Source: Mesorhizobium sp. SARCC-RB16n
GTDB lineage: Bacteria; Pseudomonadota; Alphaproteobacteria; Rhizobiales; Rhizobiaceae
Direction of reading: 5' to 3'
DNA length: 64,000 nt
Assembly: GCF_008520305.1 (NCBI RefSeq)
Contig: NZ_ML703283.1
Coordinates: 46,328 to 110,327, forward strand
Every line of letters starts with the position of its first letter. The stretch's first letter is position 1. The translations under genes were made by a program, and so were the position numbers. Shown here piece by piece: positions 8,886-18,378 of the stretch. Below the pieces are notes generated by a model. That model was not told where the DNA came from, searched no databases, and saw nothing but the letters and a program-made list of their open reading frames with translations.

Positions 8886-9779
8886 TTGTCCTTCCCGCGT
8901 CTCTTTCCGCTTCTCCAGAAAATCCTGGCTGCCCTGGCCCTGGCGGCCATGGCTGCCGGCTGCTCGACCATGACCCCGCCCGACAGCGTGCTGGCCGTGC
9001 CGGCGCCGCCGCAGAAATACGCGGCCATCGTCGTCGATGGACGGAGCGGCAAGCAGCTGTTCGAAGTCAATTCGACGGCGCAGCGCTATCCGGCCTCGCT
9101 GACCAAGATGATGACGCTCTATCTGCTGTTCGAGGCGATGGAGACCGGCCGCGTCACCAAGGAGACGCGGATCCCGGTTTCCGACCACGCAGCCTCGCAG
9201 CCGCCGACCAAGATGCGCTTCCGGCGCGGCGAGAGCATCGACGCCGATTCCGCCATCCGCGCCATCGTCGTCAAATCGGCCAACGATGTCGCGGTGGCGG
9301 TGGGCGAATATCTCGGCGGTTCGGAGGACCAGTTCGCCGCCATGATGACATCCAAGGCGCGCTCGCTCGGCATGAGCAGCACCACCTTCCGCAACGCATC
9401 CGGCCTGCCCGACGACGGCCAGGTGACGACCGCGCACGACATGGCGGTGCTCGGCATGTCGTTGCAGCGGCGCTTCCCGCAGCACTTCCATTACTTCTCC
9501 GAAAGCGACTTCATGTTCCGCGGCAGGCTGGTGCGCGGCCACAACGACATGCTCGGCCGCGTGCGCGGCGTCAACGGCATCAAGACCGGTTACATCAGGG
9601 CCTCCGGCTTCAACATCGTCACCTCCTACGACGCCGACGGCCGCCAGCTGATCGTGGTGGTGATGGGCGCCGACAGCGCCCGCCAGCGCAACGACCATGT
9701 CGAAGCGCTGATCCAGCGCAGCCTTTCGCCCACCATGGCCGACACCAAGACAAGGCTGATGTTCGCCGAACAGCAGTAG
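8886..9779 (+). CDS. D-alanyl-D-alanine carboxypeptidase (S11 family) with lipoprotein-like signal
   Basis: The 297-residue serine peptidase has the three penicillin-binding motifs: SLTK (Ser71-Lys74), SAN (131-133) and KTG (233-235). The N-terminus is hydrophobic and ends in LAAMAAGC, a lipobox-like site with Cys26, so the enzyme may be lipid-anchored in the periplasm. It trims the terminal D-Ala of peptidoglycan pentapeptides. The only upstream start that keeps the signal is TTG at 8886; no strong ribosome site is visible, so the start is less certain. It appears to be a single gene. Confidence 0.88.
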   Translation: MSFPRLFPLLQKILAALALAAMAAGCSTMTPPDSVLAVPAPPQKYAAIVVDGRSGKQLFEVNSTAQRYPASLTKMMTLYLLFEAMETGRVTKETRIPVSDHAASQPPTKMRFRRGESIDADSAIRAIVVKSANDVAVAVGEYLGGSEDQFAAMMTSKARSLGMSSTTFRNASGLPDDGQVTTAHDMAVLGMSLQRRFPQHFHYFSESDFMFRGRLVRGHNDMLGRVRGVNGIKTGYIRASGFNIVTSYDADGRQLIVVVMGADSARQRNDHVEALIQRSLSPTMADTKTRLMFAEQQ

Positions 9780-9968
9780 GGCAGCGAGGAGCGGAGCCTT
9801 CCTTGGTTGGGGAGGCTTCGGCCAACTCCGAAAACCCCGCAGCCGGCTATTGTCTTGCGACTGTCACGCAATCGTGCGGAAGACGTGGCATAGGCTGCGG
9901 AATCCGACAGTGGATATGCCCCGCCGCCATGGCGTAGTCTAGACACAGCACGACAGCAGGAGCCCATC

Positions 9969-10892
9969 ATGAGCACCGTTCCCAAGGCATCCGAGCAGAA
10001 GTCGGCCGACAATGAGAACGACAGCGGCGGCGAGTATTTCGAGGCGACGACCACTGAAGCGGACCTGCATGAGGTCTCCGACGAGCATTTCGACACGCCC
10101 GAAGTGCCGGATTCCGAACCCGCCGGCCCCGGCGCGTCGCGGCTGAAGCCGAAGAAAAAGCCGTCGGCGATCTCAGGCCGCAAATTCCGCAAGCGTGACC
10201 TTGTGCGCATCGACACGCTGCGCCCGAGCCTCGCCGACCGCATCCATGCAGACCACCCGGATCTGCCCAAGGGCGCCCGCATCAGCCGCGAGGAGCTCGG
10301 CCGCTACCGCATGCGCTACATGGAGGAGCTGCTGCAGCAGGAGCACGGCGAGTTTTCCGAGCTCGACCGCCAGGTGGTGGAATCGATCGCCCGGCAGGAC
10401 ACGATTTCCGAAAACAGCGAAGAAGAATTCGAGGAGCACCGGACGTTCGCCGACCGCGTCTCCGACGGCATGGCCGCCTTTGGCGGCAGCTGGTGGTTCC
10501 TGATCTCGTTCGGCAGCGTGCTTCTGGTGTGGATCGGCATCAATCTGTTCGAGGGCACGACCGGCGCCTTCGATCCTTATCCCTTCATCCTGCTCAACCT
10601 CGTGCTCTCCTGCATCGCCGCCATCCAGGCGCCGATCATCATGATGAGCCAGAAGCGCCAGGAGGTGAAAGACCGCCTGCGCTCCTTCAACGACTACCGC
10701 GTCAACCTCAAGGCCGAGCTCGAAGTGCGCCACCTGCACGAAAAGCTCGACTACCTGATCTCGCGCCAATGGACGCGACTGGCGGAGATGCAGCAGATGC
10801 AGCTCGATGCCATGCACGAACTGGCGAGTGCGAAGAAGGTGAAACGGGCGGTACGGGGGCGGCGGCCGGTGAAGAGCCCGGCGGGGGAGTGA
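9969..10892 (+). CDS. DUF1003 family membrane protein
   Basis: The 307-residue protein has an acidic, disordered N-terminus (1-60), a basic region, and a DUF1003 domain. That domain comprises RVSDGMAAFGGSWWFLI, a first membrane segment at about 175-195, FDPYPFILLNLVLSCIAAIQAPIIMMSQ as the second, and a charged helical tail (QEVKDRLRSFNDYRVNLKAE) running to residue 280. The domain is common in bacteria but its function is unknown. An AGGAG site precedes the ATG. It forms a single transcription unit. Confidence 0.85.
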   Translation: MSTVPKASEQKSADNENDSGGEYFEATTTEADLHEVSDEHFDTPEVPDSEPAGPGASRLKPKKKPSAISGRKFRKRDLVRIDTLRPSLADRIHADHPDLPKGARISREELGRYRMRYMEELLQQEHGEFSELDRQVVESIARQDTISENSEEEFEEHRTFADRVSDGMAAFGGSWWFLISFGSVLLVWIGINLFEGTTGAFDPYPFILLNLVLSCIAAIQAPIIMMSQKRQEVKDRLRSFNDYRVNLKAELEVRHLHEKLDYLISRQWTRLAEMQQMQLDAMHELASAKKVKRAVRGRRPVKSPAGE

Positions 10893-11064
10893 GGGGTGGT
10901 GCCGTCCGAAGGCCGGAGCTGCGATCGCCGCAAGCCAGCCGATCGCCTCGGGTGCGGCAACTTTCGCATGTCTCTGGCATGAATTCGCTACAGCCTCGGC
11001 AAGCATCACCCGCCTCCGAGTCCAGCAAAGGCTCAGGCATTCGAGTTCCGCCGGCCCCGCCCCT

Positions 11065-11451
11065 CTACTGCTTGGCGGCGGCTTCCAGGTAGGCGATCAC
11101 ATTGGCGATGTCGGCATCGTTCGGGAGCCCGGCGAAGGGCATCTTGTTGCCGGGCACCTTTGTCTTCGGCGACTTGATGTATTCAGCGATATTGGCCTCG
11201 TCCCAGACCAGGCCGCCTGCACCCGCCTTCTTCATCGCGTCGGAATATTTGGCCTGGAAGCTCGGCAGCGAACCTGCCTTCCGGCCGATGACGCCGTGCA
11301 AGGATGGACCGATCTTGTCCTTGTCGGTCGCCGCTTCATGGCAGACCATGCATTTGGTGAAGATCTTCTTGCCGGCATCGGCATCGCCCGCTGCAAAGGC
11401 CGGAGTGGTCGCGATAAATGAAATTGCAAGAAGGGCCGCGGTCAGTCTCAT
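11065..11451 (-). CDS. Periplasmic cytochrome c (c2 type)
   Basis: The 128-residue precursor has a signal peptide (MRLTAALLAISFIATTPAFA). The mature c-type cytochrome has a CMVCH haem-binding motif, the c2-like KIGPSLHGVIGRKAG, and a likely Met ligand in GNKMPFAG. The start at 11451 has GGGAGGAG 7 bases upstream. It probably carries electrons to an oxidase, and the cox operon in this window is a candidate partner by proximity, though DUF2189 and YbaK genes lie between. Confidence 0.92.
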   Translation of the reverse strand: MRLTAALLAISFIATTPAFAAGDADAGKKIFTKCMVCHEAATDKDKIGPSLHGVIGRKAGSLPSFQAKYSDAMKKAGAGGLVWDEANIAEYIKSPKTKVPGNKMPFAGLPNDADIANVIAYLEAAAKQ

Positions 11452-11776
11452 GGCATTCTCCTCCCTCAAATCGGCGCTGTCCGCGCCGTGGATGCTATCG
11501 CATGTCGCCCGAAAGTAACCTCGGTTTTGGGACAGCGACATGCATAAGGCTAAAATTAGCGGGTTGCATCACTCCTTTTCGACGCCACGCGCTTCAATGC
11601 CGCGCACGGTAACGCGTCATGCGGTATTTAGGTTGCAGACCGGGGGCCGAACGCGACAAGGTCTGGGAACAATGCTATGATCCCGACGGTGCAGGTCGCG
11701 GTTTGGCGTGGCCAGTCACGCAGACGGCAGCACCGAAAGCCGCGACCGAACCGGGCTCGATCCTGGAGGAATGGTC

Positions 11777-12619
11777 ATGGCAAATTTCCATGTCTACGCA
11801 GCAGGCACCGGCAGCAAGCTCGAACATCCCGCTATCCGCCGGATAGGGGTTGCGGATGTTTTTGACGCGCTTCGCCGGGGATTTGACGATTTTTGGGAAA
11901 AACCCTCGCACTACGTCTTTTTATGCCTGATCTATCCGGTTGCCGGTATCGTGCTGATCACCTGGAGCTCCGGCGGCAACGCGCTTCAGCTCGTCTATCC
12001 ACTGATGACCGGCTTCGCGCTTCTAGGCCCCTTCGCCGCGCTTGGCCTCTACGAGATCAGCCGCCGGCGCGAACAGCAACTCGACCCGTCGTGGCGACAT
12101 GCCTTCGACGTCCGAAAATCGCCCGCCATGCCGGCTATCGCCGCTCTAGGGGTCATGCTGGTGGTGCTGTTCATCGCCTGGCTGGTAACCGCGCGCGCGC
12201 TCTATGCATACCTCTATGGCGACGCCGCGCCGGCATCGTTCTTCAGCTTTATCGCAGATGTGCTGACCACGCAGCGCGGCTGGACGCTGATCATTCTGGG
12301 CAACCTCATCGGTTTTCTGTTTGCCCTCGTCGTGCTCAGCACCACGGTCGTCGCCTTCCCGCTACTCCTCGACCGCGACATCGGCGCCTACGCGGCCATC
12401 GAGACTTCGGCGCGAGCGGTCATGACGAACCCCGTGCCGCTGCTGCTGTGGGGTCTCATCGTCGCCGTTGCGCTGGGTCTCGGCTCGCTGCCGCTGCTCG
12501 TCGGGCTGGCCGTGGTCCTGCCCGTGCTCGGCCATTCGACCTGGCACCTTTACCGCAAGCTGATCGAACCGGCGCCAGCCCCTGTCCCAGCCAAGGCAAA
12601 AATACGCAAAGGGAGCTGA
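11777..12619 (+). CDS. DUF2189 family integral membrane protein
   Basis: The 280-residue protein has a soluble start (IRRIGVADVFDALRRGFDDF) followed by about six membrane segments arranged in pairs, as in the DUF2189 family sometimes found near terminal oxidase genes. Of the two close ATG codons, 11777 is preferred because GGAGGA ends 6 bases before it; 11771 would be too close. Its function is unknown. It lies between a cytochrome c gene and the cox operon, which fits a link to respiration. Confidence 0.8.
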   Translation: MANFHVYAAGTGSKLEHPAIRRIGVADVFDALRRGFDDFWEKPSHYVFLCLIYPVAGIVLITWSSGGNALQLVYPLMTGFALLGPFAALGLYEISRRREQQLDPSWRHAFDVRKSPAMPAIAALGVMLVVLFIAWLVTARALYAYLYGDAAPASFFSFIADVLTTQRGWTLIILGNLIGFLFALVVLSTTVVAFPLLLDRDIGAYAAIETSARAVMTNPVPLLLWGLIVAVALGLGSLPLLVGLAVVLPVLGHSTWHLYRKLIEPAPAPVPAKAKIRKGS

Positions 12620-12750
12620 TCCGATTTGCCCAGTGCATGCGCGCAAAGTGACGCGGCAACGACATGCACAAATAGAGGCGGCGTCGCCTTGCCGCCGATT
12701 GCTCGACGAAGGAGAGGCGCCCACCGTGTAAAGAGGCGGGCGCTTCTGGT

Positions 12751-13221
12751 TCACGCCGGATGGCTGAAGCGAGCGACCCGCGCATCCCTCAGCAGATTGC
12801 GGAAGTCGGCGCCCGTGACATGCACCAGCGTCTTGTGATCGCCGGCTTCGAAATAGACATCGCCTTCCGCGCCAAAGCTCTCGTCGAGAATGACCGGCAC
12901 GCCATAGGCGGCGCCCAAGGGCGGCACGGCGCCAATGTCGCAGTCGCTGAACACCTCTCCGATTTCATCTTCGGAAGCGAGGCCAAGCCGTCTGTCGACC
13001 ACGTCCTGCAACGTATTGAACTCGACCCGATGGCTGCTCGGAACCACCGCCAGCGCATAGCCCATCTCGTGATGGACCAGCACCGATTTGGCGAGTCGGC
13101 GGCCCGGAACATGCGCTGCCTGCGCCGTCTGGCTGCTGGTCGAGGTTCGGTGGTGGGCAACGGTATCGTAGGCGATGCCCTTGCCGGCAATATAGTCCTG
13201 GAGTTTCCTTGCGATCGTCAT
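12751..13221 (-). CDS. YbaK/EbsC family aminoacyl-tRNA deacylase-like protein
   Basis: The 156-residue single-domain protein begins MTIARKLQDYIAGKGIAYD and contains AKSVLVHHEMGYALAVVPS and PPLGAAYGVPVILDES, characteristic of the YbaK/ProX editing fold. Relatives hydrolyse mischarged tRNAs in trans. Substrate specificity cannot be read from the sequence. It ends close to a short non-coding stretch and is not obviously linked to the cox genes on the same strand. Confidence 0.8.
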   Translation of the reverse strand: MTIARKLQDYIAGKGIAYDTVAHHRTSTSSQTAQAAHVPGRRLAKSVLVHHEMGYALAVVPSSHRVEFNTLQDVVDRRLGLASEDEIGEVFSDCDIGAVPPLGAAYGVPVILDESFGAEGDVYFEAGDHKTLVHVTGADFRNLLRDARVARFSHPA

Positions 13222-13326
13222 CGTAGGCGCCTTTCTGTTGGAGGTGGGGACGCGTCTGAGAACGAGGCAACCATTGTCCTCCCGTCACTTTTCCTGTCAA
13301 CGAAGAAACGCGATCCGGCGAGCGGT

Positions 13327-13707
13327 CTATGGCCCCATGCCGAATGACAGGACACGGGTGAGTTCGGTGTAACCGGACTCGAGAACCATGATCCAAACGA
13401 ACACCAGGATCAGCAGTGGCGGCACCAGGATCGCATAGGCAAGCGCCAGCCGCTCCCAGGCCATGTGCATGAACACGGCGACGATCAACCCGGCCTTGAG
13501 CATCATGAAGGTAATGATCAGGCCCCATCTGAGATGGCCCTGGAGGCCGAAATAGTCGATGCTGTATGAGCCGGCGCTGAGGATGAACAGCCAGCCCCAG
13601 ACGACGAGATAAAGCCTGATCGGGTGCTGCTGGCCTTCCGCGTGTCCCACCTGATGCAAGGGAGCGTGTCCTTGCAGCCCTTGTTCCCGTGCTTCCGCCT
13701 GTGCCAT
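13327..13707 (-). CDS. Cytochrome c oxidase subunit IV family protein
   Basis: The 126-residue protein has three membrane segments (YLVVWGWLFILSAGSY, LIITFMMLKAGLIVAVFMHMAWERL and AYAILVPPLLILVFVWIM), as in CyoD/CoxF-type fourth subunits. The motif FMMLKAGLIVAVFMHM is typical. A GGAG site precedes the start. It is the last gene of the oxidase operon, 9 bases after the second subunit III gene, and supports assembly or stability of the complex in the inner membrane. Confidence 0.85.
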   Translation of the reverse strand: MAQAEAREQGLQGHAPLHQVGHAEGQQHPIRLYLVVWGWLFILSAGSYSIDYFGLQGHLRWGLIITFMMLKAGLIVAVFMHMAWERLALAYAILVPPLLILVFVWIMVLESGYTELTRVLSFGMGP

Positions 13708-13716
13708 CGCTCCACC

Positions 13717-14439
13717 TCACCAAAGATAGAAGAATGCGAAGATGAATACCCACACCAGGTCGACGAAGTGCCAGTAGAGCCCCATGATCTCGACGCTCTC
13801 GTACTGGCCGCGCCGGCTGGTGAAGAACCCGCGCGCGCCGGCTTCGAAGTCGCCGCGCCACACCTTGCGCGCGGTGATCAACAGGAAGATCACACCGATG
13901 GTCACATGGGTGCCGTGGAACCCGGTGATCATGAAGAAGGATGAACCGAATTGCACGGCGCCCCAGGGATTTGTCCAGGGCCGCACGCCCTCGGTGATGA
14001 GCTTCGTCCACTCGAAAGCCTGCATGCCGACGAAGGACGCGCCCAGGGCGGCGGTGAGCAGCATCAACGCCGCGGTCTTCCTGCGATCGTGCCGGTAGCC
14101 GAAATTGACCGCCATGGCCATCGTGCCGCTCGACGAAATCAGCACGAAGGTCATGATCGCGATCAGGATCAGCGGAATGTCCTGGCCGAACAAGTGCAGC
14201 GCGAAAACCTCGCTCGGGTTGGGCCAAGGCACCGTCGTCGACATGCGCGCGGTCATGTAGGACAACAGGAAGCAGCCAAAGATGAAAGTGTCGCTGAGCA
14301 GGAAGATCCACATCATGGCCTTGCCCCAGGAGACGTTCTTGAACGCCCTCTGGTCGGATGACCAGTCGGCCGCGATGCCGCGCAGGCCTGGCGGCCGCGG
14401 AGCGACCGGTGCGGCGTGTTCCAGCGTGGTCTCGGCCAT
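13717..14439 (-). CDS. coxP: Cytochrome c oxidase subunit III (second copy, CoxP-like)
   Basis: The 240-residue protein has the subunit III fold with seven predicted membrane segments, including MMWIFLLSDTFIFGCFLLSYM, the conserved GSSFFMITGFHGTHVTIGV and the terminal YWHFVDLVWVFIF. The ATG at 14439 has AAGGAGG at proper spacing, while the upstream in-frame ATG at 14445 is too close. It lies downstream of another subunit III gene, the arrangement known from Bradyrhizobium coxMNOP. The symbol follows that analogy. Confidence 0.82.
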   Translation of the reverse strand: MAETTLEHAAPVAPRPPGLRGIAADWSSDQRAFKNVSWGKAMMWIFLLSDTFIFGCFLLSYMTARMSTTVPWPNPSEVFALHLFGQDIPLILIAIMTFVLISSSGTMAMAVNFGYRHDRRKTAALMLLTAALGASFVGMQAFEWTKLITEGVRPWTNPWGAVQFGSSFFMITGFHGTHVTIGVIFLLITARKVWRGDFEAGARGFFTSRRGQYESVEIMGLYWHFVDLVWVFIFAFFYLW

Positions 14440-14478
14440 GAGCATTTCCTCCTTGGGTATGGCCCGTCGCGCGGCCGT

Positions 14479-15183
14479 CTAGGTCAAGAGCCCTCGGCAG
14501 ATGTCGATCACATTATCCGCCCAGCCCATGAGCACGCAGAAAAGCACCAGCCAGACGGCAAGCAGGATGTGCCAGTATGTCGCGCAGAGCTCGGTCGACA
14601 GAACGAGGCTTCCGGACCGGGCGCCTTGCCATGCGCGCACATTGACCCGGCCGAGCGCCACCAATCCGCCGATAATGTGAAGGCCGTGCATCGCAGTCAG
14701 GAGATAGAAGAAGCTGGCGGCCGGGTTCTCTGTCGCGAAATAGCCTTCGGCGGCGAAATCGCGCCAGGCGAGCAATTGCCCAGCCAGGAAAGCCACCGAT
14801 GCCAGGGCGCCGGCGAGAAGGGCAAGCCGGAGATTGTCCAGTTGGGCTTTGTGCGCGGCAGACACCGCGCCTTGCAGCGCCAAGCTCGCCAGCACCAGCA
14901 TGGCGGTGTTGAGCCACAGCAGCCTCGGGGCTGGAGCGGCCTGCCAGTCGGCATAGTCCATGCGCATGACATAGGCGCTGATCATAAGCGCGAACAGCGC
15001 GCCGACCACGGCAAGGAACACGCCGAGCCCGATCTTGGCCGGATGCACGAGCGACGCTTCCGTCTCGGGAAACGCCGTGACCGGCCCGGCCTCGAGCCAC
15101 GGCTTGGACATCAGCCGCTGGCGCGACAGCCACCAGCCGACAACGCCGGTTACGGCGGCCAGGAGGATCAGGATCGCGATCAT
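14479..15183 (-). CDS. coxO: Cytochrome c oxidase subunit III family protein (first copy, CoxO-like)
   Basis: The 234-residue, seven-segment membrane protein has subunit III signatures: FLLTAMHGLHIIGGLVALG-like sequence (here YLLTAMHGLHIIGG) and the C-terminal YWHILLAVWLVLF. Its start overlaps the stop of subunit I by four bases (ATGA), so translation is coupled. It is more diverged from standard CoxC than the next gene, matching the paired CoxO/CoxP of coxMNOP-type oxidases. Confidence 0.8.
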   Translation of the reverse strand: MIAILILLAAVTGVVGWWLSRQRLMSKPWLEAGPVTAFPETEASLVHPAKIGLGVFLAVVGALFALMISAYVMRMDYADWQAAPAPRLLWLNTAMLVLASLALQGAVSAAHKAQLDNLRLALLAGALASVAFLAGQLLAWRDFAAEGYFATENPAASFFYLLTAMHGLHIIGGLVALGRVNVRAWQGARSGSLVLSTELCATYWHILLAVWLVLFCVLMGWADNVIDICRGLLT

Positions 15184-16955
15184 GCGGGGCCGCCTTGCGT
15201 CAATGGGCGCGGATCGTTCTGCGCAATGAAGTCTTCCGGCGCGCCGGGCACGCTATAGTCATAGGCCCAGCGGTAGACCACGGGCAGTTCCTTGCCGAAA
15301 TTGCCGTGTGGCGGCGGCGTGCCGGCCGTCTGCCACTCGAGCGTCGTCGCCCGCCACGGATTGTCGCCTGCTGGCCGCCCGTGGCGAATGCTCCACAGCA
15401 GGTTGAACAGGAATACCATCTGGGCGAAGCCGACGATCAGCGCGGCCACGGTGATGAACTCGTTCAGCGTATGCACCGAAGGCGGGACGAAGGCCGTATC
15501 GCCGAGCTCGGGATAGCGGCGCGGCACGCCGACCAGCCCGATATAGTGCATCGGGAAGAAGATCATGTAGGTACCGATGAAGGTCACCCAGAAGTGGAAG
15601 CGGCCCATCGCCTCGTTGAGCATCCGGCCGGTGATCTTGGGGTACCAATGATAGATTGCACCGAATACCACCATGATGGGTGCCACGCCCATCACCATAT
15701 GAAAATGCGCGACGACGAACATCGTATCCGACAGCGGCACGTCGACCACCACATTGCCGAGGAAAAGCCCGGTCAGCCCGCCATTGACGAAGGTGACGAT
15801 GAAAGAGAGCGCAAACAGCATCGGGATGGTCAGGTGGATGTCGCCGCGCCACAATGTCAGCACCCAATTGTAGACCTTGATGGCGGTGGGGATGGCGATG
15901 ATCAGCGTGGTGGTGGCGAAGAAGAAGCCGAAATAGGGATGCATGCCCGAGACATACATGTGGTGCGCCCAAACGACGAAGGAGAGCGCGCCGATGCTGA
16001 TGATCGCCCACACCATCATGCGATAGCCGAAGATGTTCTTGCGCGCATGCGTGCTGATGAGGTCGGAGACGATGCCGAAGGCGGGCAGCGCCACGATGTA
16101 GACTTCAGGATGGCCGAAGAACCAGAAAAGGTGCTGGAACATGATCGGGCTGCCGCCATCGTGCGGCAGCGGGGTGGCGCCCATTTCCACGATCGCCGGC
16201 ATGAAGAAACTCGAGCCGATCACGCGGTCGAACAGCATCATCACGCAGGCGACGAAGAGCGCCGGGAAGGCCAGCAGCGCCATGACCGTGGCGGTGAAAA
16301 TACCCCAGACGGTCAGCGGCAGGCGCATCAGCGTCATGCCGCGCGTGCGACCCTGAAGCACGGTCACCACATAGTTGAGGCCGCCCATGGTGAAACCGAT
16401 GATGAACAGGATCAGCGACACGAGCATCAGGATGATGCCCCAATCCTGTCCGCCGGGCGTGCCTGAGGTAATGGCCTGCGGCGGATAGAGCGTCCAACCG
16501 GCGCCTGTCGGCCCCCCCGGCGCAAAGAAGCCGCCGACGAGCACCAAAACGGCAAGCAGATAGATCCAGTAGCTCAGCATGTTGACATAGGGAAACACCA
16601 TGTCGCGTGCGCCGACCATCAACGGAATGAGGTAATTGCCGAAGCCGCCAAGGAACAGCGCGGTCAAGAGGTAGATCACCATGATCATGCCGTGCATGGT
16701 CATGAATTGATAATACATGTCCGGCGAGATGGACGCGAAAGTGTCGGGAAAACCAAGCTTCAGGCGCATCAGCCAGGACAGCACCAGCGCGACGAGCCCG
16801 ATGGACAGCGCCGTGCCGGCATATTGGATGGCGATGACCTTGGCATCTTGTGAAAAGACGTATCTCGTCCACCAGCTGTGCGGGTGATAGAGTTCCACCT
16901 CCGCCACTTCCGCGGCCGGAATGAAGTCTGCTCCATGAGGCGTGACGTCAACCAT
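15180..16955 (-). CDS. coxN: Cytochrome c oxidase subunit I (haem-copper, CoxN-like)
   Basis: The 591-residue protein has about 12 membrane segments and the type A haem-copper core. The active-site HPEVYIVALPAFGIVSDLI carries the cross-linked His-Tyr pair, WAHHMYVSGM holds the CuB histidines, and VVAHFHMVMGVA carries the haem ligands. It pumps protons while reducing oxygen to water in the inner membrane. It follows the subunit II gene by about 48 bases and overlaps coxO. Together they form an alternative aa3-type oxidase. Confidence 0.93.
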   Translation of the reverse strand: MVDVTPHGADFIPAAEVAEVELYHPHSWWTRYVFSQDAKVIAIQYAGTALSIGLVALVLSWLMRLKLGFPDTFASISPDMYYQFMTMHGMIMVIYLLTALFLGGFGNYLIPLMVGARDMVFPYVNMLSYWIYLLAVLVLVGGFFAPGGPTGAGWTLYPPQAITSGTPGGQDWGIILMLVSLILFIIGFTMGGLNYVVTVLQGRTRGMTLMRLPLTVWGIFTATVMALLAFPALFVACVMMLFDRVIGSSFFMPAIVEMGATPLPHDGGSPIMFQHLFWFFGHPEVYIVALPAFGIVSDLISTHARKNIFGYRMMVWAIISIGALSFVVWAHHMYVSGMHPYFGFFFATTTLIIAIPTAIKVYNWVLTLWRGDIHLTIPMLFALSFIVTFVNGGLTGLFLGNVVVDVPLSDTMFVVAHFHMVMGVAPIMVVFGAIYHWYPKITGRMLNEAMGRFHFWVTFIGTYMIFFPMHYIGLVGVPRRYPELGDTAFVPPSVHTLNEFITVAALIVGFAQMVFLFNLLWSIRHGRPAGDNPWRATTLEWQTAGTPPPHGNFGKELPVVYRWAYDYSVPGAPEDFIAQNDPRPLTQGGPA

Positions 16956-17003
16956 CCCTGAACCTCTCCGCTCTTTCCGGTCCTCCTCGGGGCCGGTTTA
17001 TGC

Positions 17004-17849
17004 TTACTCTGCCTTCGCCTGTGCCGTCGCCGGTGCGGCAAGCACGCCCACTTTGGCAGGTGCCGACATCTGGGCAAAGGTCGACTGCTGCTTCAGCCAG
17101 GCCAGATAATCCTCCTGGGTGTCGACCTTCACGACGCCACGCATGAAAGCGTGACCGACGCCGCAAAGCTCGGCGCAAAGAACTTCGAAACTCCCTGTCT
17201 TGGTGGGGGTGAACCAGAAATAGGTGACCGTGCCGGGAACCATGTCCATCTTGGCGCGGAACTCCGGCACGTAAAAATCGTGCAGCACGTCGATCGAGCG
17301 CAGCAACACCTTGACCGGCTTGCCGATCGGCAGATGCAGATCGGTCGCCACGACGACGACATCGTCCTGACCGTTCGGGTCCTGTGGGTTGATGCCAAGC
17401 GGGTTCTCGGAACCGATGAGCCGGGCGTTCGAGGTGCCAAGCTTGCCGTCGGCGCCAGGCAAGCGGAAGCTCCATTGCCATTGCTGCGCAACGACCTCGA
17501 TCTCGGTCGCGTCCTTGGGAACGGTGACGAACTGGCTCCACACGAACAGCCCAGGCGCCAGCAATGCTGCGACGCCGACAGCGGTGACCACGGTCAGCCA
17601 GGATTCGAGCTTCCTGCTTTCGGGCTCGTAGTGCGCCTTCTGCCCTTCCTTGTGCCGGAAGCGGTACACGCAATATGCCATGAACAGCACAACAGCGGAG
17701 AAGACCGTGCCGGTGATCCAGAATGTGATGACGAGAGTGCTGTCGATATAGCCCCAGTTGGAGGCTATCGGCGTCCACCACCAAGGGCTCAGCACATGGA
17801 ACAGCACCGAGCCGACGACAATCAGAACGAGTACGAGCACAACGGCCAT
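17004..17849 (-). CDS. coxM: Cytochrome c oxidase subunit II (CuA site, CoxM-like)
   Basis: The 281-residue protein has two N-terminal membrane segments (3-25 and 39-62) and a periplasmic cupredoxin domain. CuA ligands appear in VLCAELCGVGHAFM (two Cys, His, Met) with an earlier His in DVLHDFYVPEF. There is no fused cytochrome c domain, so a separate cytochrome c must deliver electrons. It is the first gene of the operon. In coxMNOP-type systems this gene likewise leads. Confidence 0.92.
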   Translation of the reverse strand: MAVVLVLVLIVVGSVLFHVLSPWWWTPIASNWGYIDSTLVITFWITGTVFSAVVLFMAYCVYRFRHKEGQKAHYEPESRKLESWLTVVTAVGVAALLAPGLFVWSQFVTVPKDATEIEVVAQQWQWSFRLPGADGKLGTSNARLIGSENPLGINPQDPNGQDDVVVVATDLHLPIGKPVKVLLRSIDVLHDFYVPEFRAKMDMVPGTVTYFWFTPTKTGSFEVLCAELCGVGHAFMRGVVKVDTQEDYLAWLKQQSTFAQMSAPAKVGVLAAPATAQAKAE

Positions 17850-18301
17850 CCTCGGTTCCTCCCGGCATTCCGAGGGACTCTGTCCCGCAGGAAGGCCGCG
17901 CCCATTATGCGCGACTTACCTCGGGAATACTAGGGGATGTGGCTGGCGGGGGGAACGTCATACTTTGCAGGGCGACGCGCGGCGGACGGTGAGCGAGGCG
18001 GGCAGCGAGGGACAGCGCGGATTGACCCGAAGAAGCGGGCTGCGACGCCCTCGGAAAGGCTTGGGTTCCTCGCCCCCGGGAGTGGGGGTCCGAAGGACGG
18101 TCGAGACCCGTGGCTCGCCCCGGCAAGGTGGCTCGACGGAGCGGACACGGAGAGGGGAGAACCATACGCGAAAGAGTCCTCGCCTTACGAGGGAAATCTC
18201 CAATCCTCAATTGCCCGTTGAAGCCCGCGCCCGCTTCCGCTAAGAAGCCGTGACTTGCCGGTTCACCGGCTGGTTCGTTTTCCGGGCTCTTCGTCCTGAA
18301 A
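17850..18301. other. GC-rich non-coding stretch between coxM and tRNA-Arg
   Basis: About 450 bases without a convincing gene. Both strands are open for 60-80 codons around 17940-18210, but none has a ribosome site or a plausible protein. The stretch has short palindromic patches such as CCCCCGGGAGTGGGGG near 18076. It must contain the coxM promoter at its left end and the tRNA promoter at its right end. It may be a dispersed intergenic element. Confidence 0.4.

Positions 18302-18378
<77 letters not shown>

Noticed and set aside
15195-16466. Plus-strand 423-codon frame opposite coxN
   Set aside because: It is His/Arg/Asp-rich shadow coding over a well-conserved oxidase subunit.
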